In this document: positions 27,130 through 30,836 of the stretch, piece after piece
Numbering within the stretch: the stretch's first letter is position 1
Layout: the number at the start of each line of letters is the position of its first letter
DNA from: Saccoglossus kowalevskii
Lineage: Eukaryota; Hemichordata; Enteropneusta; Harrimaniidae
DNA length: 30,836 nt
Reading direction: 5' to 3'
Assembly: GCF_000003605.2 (NCBI RefSeq)
Contig: NW_003124896.1
Span: forward strand, 60,786-91,621
Program-made: the position numbers and the translations under genes
The notes under the pieces: model-generated
The model's database searches: none
What the model was told of the DNA's origin: nothing
The model's input: only the letters and a program-made list of their open reading frames with translations

Positions 27130-27524
27130 AGGCAAATAATCTAATATGTAAAAAGCACTGAAGCTGATATAGCTAGCGTACAATTATGAAGATTACTGTA
27201 ATAATATTGAAGGTTAATACAATGTTGGCTAGCCTTCAAAAAATACATGTCTATTATATCTTGGGATACTTGGCCAGTTTTGATCATCAATCCTGTGATC
27301 TGAACTCAGATTACAGTAATTATCAAGACGGAAGCTCCATGATAGTGTTTTTGGTACAAGGAAGATAAATTTTCATTACATATACTAATTCTGCTGTTAT
27401 TCTCATTGCAAAGACTCTGGCTTGTATTCAATGGGATACACAATAACAGTAGTTAAGACCAACATTTTGCCTACAGTAGCAAATAACTGCACATTCCTAC
27501 GACTGTGAAGACTTTTTTCAATCA

Positions 27525-27587
27525 TTATGGATGCTGCATACAATCACAAGCTTCCAGTTCTTTCAACGGTTCATTCAAATTCATTGC
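27525..27587 (-). CDS. Minus-strand gene exon 3: terminal exon with C-x-C
   Basis: 63 nt ending in TAA (27527-27525), phase 0 in. The acceptor is a run of T, then GCTTTCTGTTCAAG. It encodes AMNLNEPLKELEACDCMQHP. It was chosen over two other acceptor-like sites (near 28268 and 25240), which enter with a stop or with the wrong phase. Confidence 0.55.
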   Translation of the reverse strand, partial: AMNLNEPLKELEACDCMQHP

Positions 27588-28963
27588 CTTGAACAGAAAG
27601 CAAAAAAAAAATCATTTCTCAAATCAAAATCTCACATTTTTTTGTATGAAAACAATTTTTTTAATTGTTGAGCAAGACATATACTCGTAGTCCCTGGAAA
27701 ATTACGGCATTTTATTAAAAAATTATAACAAAGGCAAAATGCTGCCTCAAAATTGTTATGAGAAAAATGATGGTGCTACAGAGTTACAGAATTACAATGA
27801 AGTCAACAAACTCATGTTTATATTATAAATATACTTGAATATTTATAAACCCAACTGTTTCCACTTCAAACCAATCTCATTCAACATCAATCGACACAAG
27901 CATTTCAAGAAGCACTGATGCAACATACAGAAATTAGAATTGCCCAAGTCACTGCGCAAGTGCCTACACTGCATTTGAATTTATAAATATTTCAGGTTTA
28001 TAAATATCTGTTATAAAAATACACCAAAGTACATTCATTAAATGATGATAACAAAAATTGCATGTCAAAATTGAATTTAGGATCTTAAAAACCAATAAGC
28101 AACTTGAAGTCGTAATAGATGACCTTTTTTCCAAGATGAGTCACTATCCTAAATATAGACGGTGAGTAATACGTATCCATTACACTTGAAAGGAAGCAAT
28201 CAAGACAGAATGAGTGTGAAATACTGGATATGGATGTAGGATAATTGTAATTAGAGAAATTCTCCTAAAATTCATTGACTTAAAAACAAACGTACCCTTC
28301 TACTCAACCTATTGGCTGTATTCATCATGTCGTCTAGCCTTCCTTTCATCTGATCATGCAATTCACATTCTATGCATGGGTGTTCTGGGAGAGAGGAAGA
28401 AAGTGAAACGAAAAAAATTAAATTTCGGTATTGCGGTGTTTGAGGAGTAATAGCATCCTTGACAAAAAAAAAAAAACACAAATTTATTAAAATTTGTTGC
28501 AGTCATTCAACATGTAGTGACAGCTCGGTTCGGTCAATAAGCTCTGAAAGTGGTTCAATCGATTGTCGTCACTTGCAATCACCAGTCGGTCTGGTCGATT
28601 GAATTAAATTGTCTGATTGAACATTGCGGATACTCGGGTCTATTACACGGTACCGACTGACTGAATATAAAACGTCGTCTGCAACTAGATATTCGTGAAG
28701 TAACGACCAAGAAAACTGCCTAATAAGGTATTTGACAATGAATACAGTGCCACAAAAAAATAGACACCGCTCATATCGTTCCAGTCTTGGGACATGATAA
28801 GAAAACACTATATACAGTATAATAAACAGTAAAACACAGATCGAATCAGTGTCGCTTTCAACCGCAACTGGTTTTTACCTGCTGTCCTGAGAATGGTTTC
28901 TTCGGATTGGCAGTGGTACATACATATTGAGAATGCAACAAGAAACGCGACAACTCGAGACAT
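27525..28963 (-). CDS. Small secreted four-cysteine protein, three exons, unknown family
   Basis: Exons 28963-28879, 28384-28296 and 27587-27525 join in phase (1, then 0) into 79 codons including TAA. The first 20 residues (MSRVVAFLVAFSICMYHCQS) look like a signal peptide. The mature part holds C-x2-C (HPCIECELHD), a charged helical segment (DQMKGRLDDMMNTANRL), a dibasic RR at the second junction, and C-x-C (ELEACDCMQHP). Support comes from three good splice-site pairs, phase agreement, the signal peptide and the stop soon after the last cysteines. I do not recognise the family. It could be a small secreted structural or signalling peptide or a prohormone-like precursor. It may have other 3' exons, or exon 2 may be read through to a TGA at 28274-28272, giving a 65-residue form. 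Confidence 0.6.
28296..28384 (-). CDS. Minus-strand gene exon 2: C-x2-C and charged helix
   Basis: 89 nt, phase 1 in and phase 0 out. It follows a strong pyrimidine tract ending CTCTCTCCCAG and precedes GTACGT. It encodes HPCIECELHDQM, then GRLDDMMNTANRLSRR. Read through the donor, the frame meets TGA within eight codons, which supports splicing here. Confidence 0.65.
28879..28963 (-). CDS. Minus-strand gene exon 1: start codon and signal peptide
   Basis: 85 nt from ATG (28963-28961) to the donor GTAAAA, phase 1 out. It encodes a short basic start, a hydrophobic core VVAFLVAFSICM, then HCQS with a likely cleavage before EET. An upstream ATG in frame exists (open frame from 29070) but would bury the signal sequence in another frame context, so the 28963 start is preferred. 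Confidence 0.65.
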
Positions 28964-29072
28964 GACTGAAATGTGCTTTTGATGAACTGAACAGAATGAA
29001 CTCGGTCAGGGAGATACACACAGTCAATATGACGTACGCGAGTTATTTTATCTGCTCTCCAGAAATTCAATA

Positions 29073-29101
29073 CAGGAAGTGCGAACGTAAATACGGAAGT
29101 G
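29073..29101. promoter_or_regulatory. Paired ETS-like sites, probable promoter of the minus-strand gene
   Basis: CAGGAAGTG (29073-29081) and CGGAAGTG (29094-29101) lie 21 bp apart, 110-140 bp upstream of the start codon at 28963, in a locally CpG-containing stretch. A CCGCCATC word follows at about 29105. GGAAGTG is the known core for ETS-family and GABP factors at TATA-less promoters. Assignment to this gene is inference; the same region could serve a divergent + strand gene. Confidence 0.4.
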
Positions 29102-29299
29102 AATCCGCCATCAGCGGCGAGTATATCTGGGACACAATACGCATGCTCAGTGACTACACCTGTTTGATTTGCCTGGACTGCTCCGTTATTTTGTTTATAT
29201 TATTTCTACTACTATGAAGCCTATTTGGAGGTGATTTTGGAAAATATTTCATGTTATGAACTGATTTTGTCAAGGAAAACAAAGCGTACGACATTCCAG

Positions 29300-29381
29300 G
29301 ATGGATATGCCTCACCATATTTTGTCATCTATGGTGCAAACACGTTCTGTGGAGAGAGTGTTGGCACCCATTGCTGCACAG
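29300..29381 (+). CDS. Weak candidate exon of a cysteine-rich (EGF/fibrillin-like) protein
   Basis: 82 nt between ACATTCCAG and GTACGA, open in phase 0. It encodes YGANTFCGESVGTHCCTG. The pattern G-x-N..C-G-x6-C-C-x-G resembles the GPNVCGSR..YCCPG segment near the start of fibrillin-type proteins. No signal-peptide exon upstream and no following exon could be found in the window, so it may be chance. Confidence 0.25.
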
Positions 29382-29556
29382 GTACGACAATAACAAAGCA
29401 CGATTTTCCGTTACTTTCCCAGGAATTTAATCAGAAACAAGCCTGAAGATAATTATTACTCATGTCTCAACATTCTTGTATGTTATGAGTTACAAAAAGT
29501 TTAGTTTATGAAAAATTCAAACACACTGACTAGAGGTAGGGGGTGACCACCGAACT

Positions 29557-29613
29557 CGGCCAGAATTCTACTCGGCCAGTGACCGATCACGGCCAGTGAC
29601 CGTACTCGGCCAG
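29557..29613. repeat. Four-copy 16-17-bp repeat with CGGCCAG core
   Basis: CGGCCAG starts at 29557, 29573, 29590 and 29607. The flanks GTGACCG and ACTCGGCCAG are shared between copies. Confidence 0.85.
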
Positions 29614-30670
29614 CATATGTGTTAATGGGTTTGTCAAAGGGTGTCGATTGTTAAAAAATAAAATATGGCCACAAGGATTATCGGTTTCAGTGACGCAGTG
29701 CTTTATGGTTAAAAACGTTGGAGTTCGTGTAACCGTGGTGTAACCCTCATGGTTAATTAACACATCTTGCAAGGTGTGATTCTTGTATTAGACGCTTGTT
29801 ATTGTTTCCGTGTCACAAGCGGCAGCAACGAGCACTGCGTTATTTATGTAAAAATAAATACTGCACGGACGGCAAGGGTTTAATCAAGAATGGTGAGAGG
29901 CATGTAGTTCTCTTCAGTGGAAATGAAATACAACAGTTTTGAAACTATGCCATGTTATTGTATATACAAACCAGAAGGCTGTTGGCGATCCACTCCACTC
30001 AAGCAAGCAACATGTTGCCATGACGATCCGGCCCTGGTTTGGACGATCCAAAACAGATTGGGTATAAATTATATTCGATATGCGTTCATATCTGAACAAA
30101 CTGTTTCTTTGCACGTTGTGCTTCTGGTTGTTGAGCAATACATTTCAGGGTCCGCATTTTTGTGGTTTGTTAGGATGTGTTTTCGTGGGGGGGAGATTGC
30201 GTGAATAATTGAGAACTGAAGTCGGAATGTAACAATGTAGCAAGATGTCCCACTCTGTCGCCAAGTTAAATGCCCGACTTCTTGTACTTTATACGCTAAG
30301 TTGCAAACAATGACCTGTCAATTGGCGGCAGATCATTGTTTAAAGAAAAACAATTCACGGCTTAAAGGTGTTAACAACATGAATAGAAGTGAGTACGTAA
30401 TTGATGATGCCGCCTGTACTAAACTTCGACATGTCGCTTTCGAGGCATAGTTTGCAATAGAAAAGGTTACAACAAATAAATAAAATAAAACGAGGTATAA
30501 ACATGAATAAACTGAACAAGCTCAAAGCTTAATTTACATATGAATAGCTGTGAATAATTTATCATCAGCAGAACATTACCGGCAGCGCGCACTGTGCGCC
30601 ATTTTTGAAAACATGTGCTGTGGACTTATTATCGTTGTCGAATTTTTTATTTTGTGTTTGTTATGCTGAC

Positions 30671-30698
30671 ATTAATTGGTCCACATTAATTGGTCCAC
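30671..30698. repeat. Exact 14-bp direct repeat
   Basis: ATTAATTGGTCCAC occurs twice with no gap. Confidence 0.9.
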
Positions 30699-30836
30699 TA
30701 AAGATGCAGTTATGGAACAAAGCAGATGCTGCATGTGTACTTTGATTGTGGGTATTAGAAATAGAAGCGGTGCCGGATTCTGCGGGAGATTCTATGCACC
30801 AGAGTGTAGCTGCAGTTCTGTAGCTCGCTTGGTTTC

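Larger units (their letters stand above)
22495..27524. other. Converging 3' untranslated and intergenic DNA
   Basis: No exon with a recognisable product or supporting splice signals was found on either strand. The left part is probably TRPM 3' UTR and the right part 3' UTR of the small minus-strand gene. Repeats present: family B elements at 23721-23922 and 26244-26392, a run of about 21 T near 24320-24341, and a G-rich patch near 25525-25550. The block 25780-26120 is extremely AT-rich with many AATAAA and TTTATT words. Confidence 0.6.
29382..30836. other. Right-end noncoding stretch
   Basis: No supported gene. It holds a four-copy CGGCCAG repeat (29557-29613), a CpG-rich imperfect palindrome GCGCGCACTGTGCGC (about 30584-30598) followed by CCATTTT (a YY1-like word), and a 14-bp direct repeat (30671-30698). 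Short open frames at 29914-30204 overlap on both strands and show no recognisable product. Confidence 0.5.

Noticed and set aside
28080-28268. Long open stretch on the minus strand after exon 2 as the terminal exon
   Set aside because: The acceptor (TTTTAG near 28268) would leave an intron of under 30 nt, and the product is low in charge and resembles nothing.
29914-30204. Overlapping frames of 74 and 95 codons as genes
   Set aside because: They lie on opposite strands over the same DNA, with no homology, signal sequence or splice support.

Overview
The window is AT-rich animal nuclear DNA. It has a long gene with many introns (GT-AG boundaries throughout), introns packed with short fold-back repeats, a decayed LINE, and CpG-bearing promoter-like DNA only at the right end. 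The repeat styles (arrays opening with a GTCCCC/GGGGAC block, foldbacks beginning TACTGTAAAATAC) and the channel sequence suggest a marine invertebrate, either a lophotrochozoan or an invertebrate deuterostome. I cannot place it more precisely.

From 1208 to 22494 on the + strand, 22 exons join in phase into 3,900 nt, giving the last 1,299 residues of a melastatin-type TRP cation channel (TRPM family or its soromelastatin sister group). The order is: N-terminal SLOG/MHR nucleotide-binding-like region (exons 1-4), helical MHR3/4 region (exons 5-15), six-helix channel with pore loop (exons 16-19), TRP helix (exon 20), coiled coil (exons 21-22), then about 260 residues of charged tail. No alpha-kinase and no NUDT9-type domain is present. 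The first part of the protein lies left of the window. The channel combines the Ca2+-site residues of the TRPM2/4/5/8 group with a pore motif like that of TRPM1/3/6/7.

From 28963 down to 27525 on the - strand, three short exons splice in phase into a 78-residue secreted protein with a signal peptide, four cysteines in the mature part and a dibasic site at an exon junction. I do not recognise it. It converges on the channel gene, with about 5 kb of UTR/intergenic DNA between them. A pair of ETS-like sites lies just upstream of its start codon. Right of it, 29.3-30.8 kb is mostly noncoding, with one weak candidate exon of a cysteine-rich protein.

Repeats: a four-copy 110-bp tandem array that duplicates a splice acceptor in intron 2; several families of short terminal-inverted-repeat elements, three of them multi-copy (called B, C and D here); a tandem repeat family A into which a second family E has inserted in intron 9; a 517-bp TTAA-ended element; and a LINE reverse-transcriptase fragment in intron 10. 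No rRNA, tRNA, CRISPR array or intact mobile element was found. All homology statements come from reading motifs by eye, with no database search.
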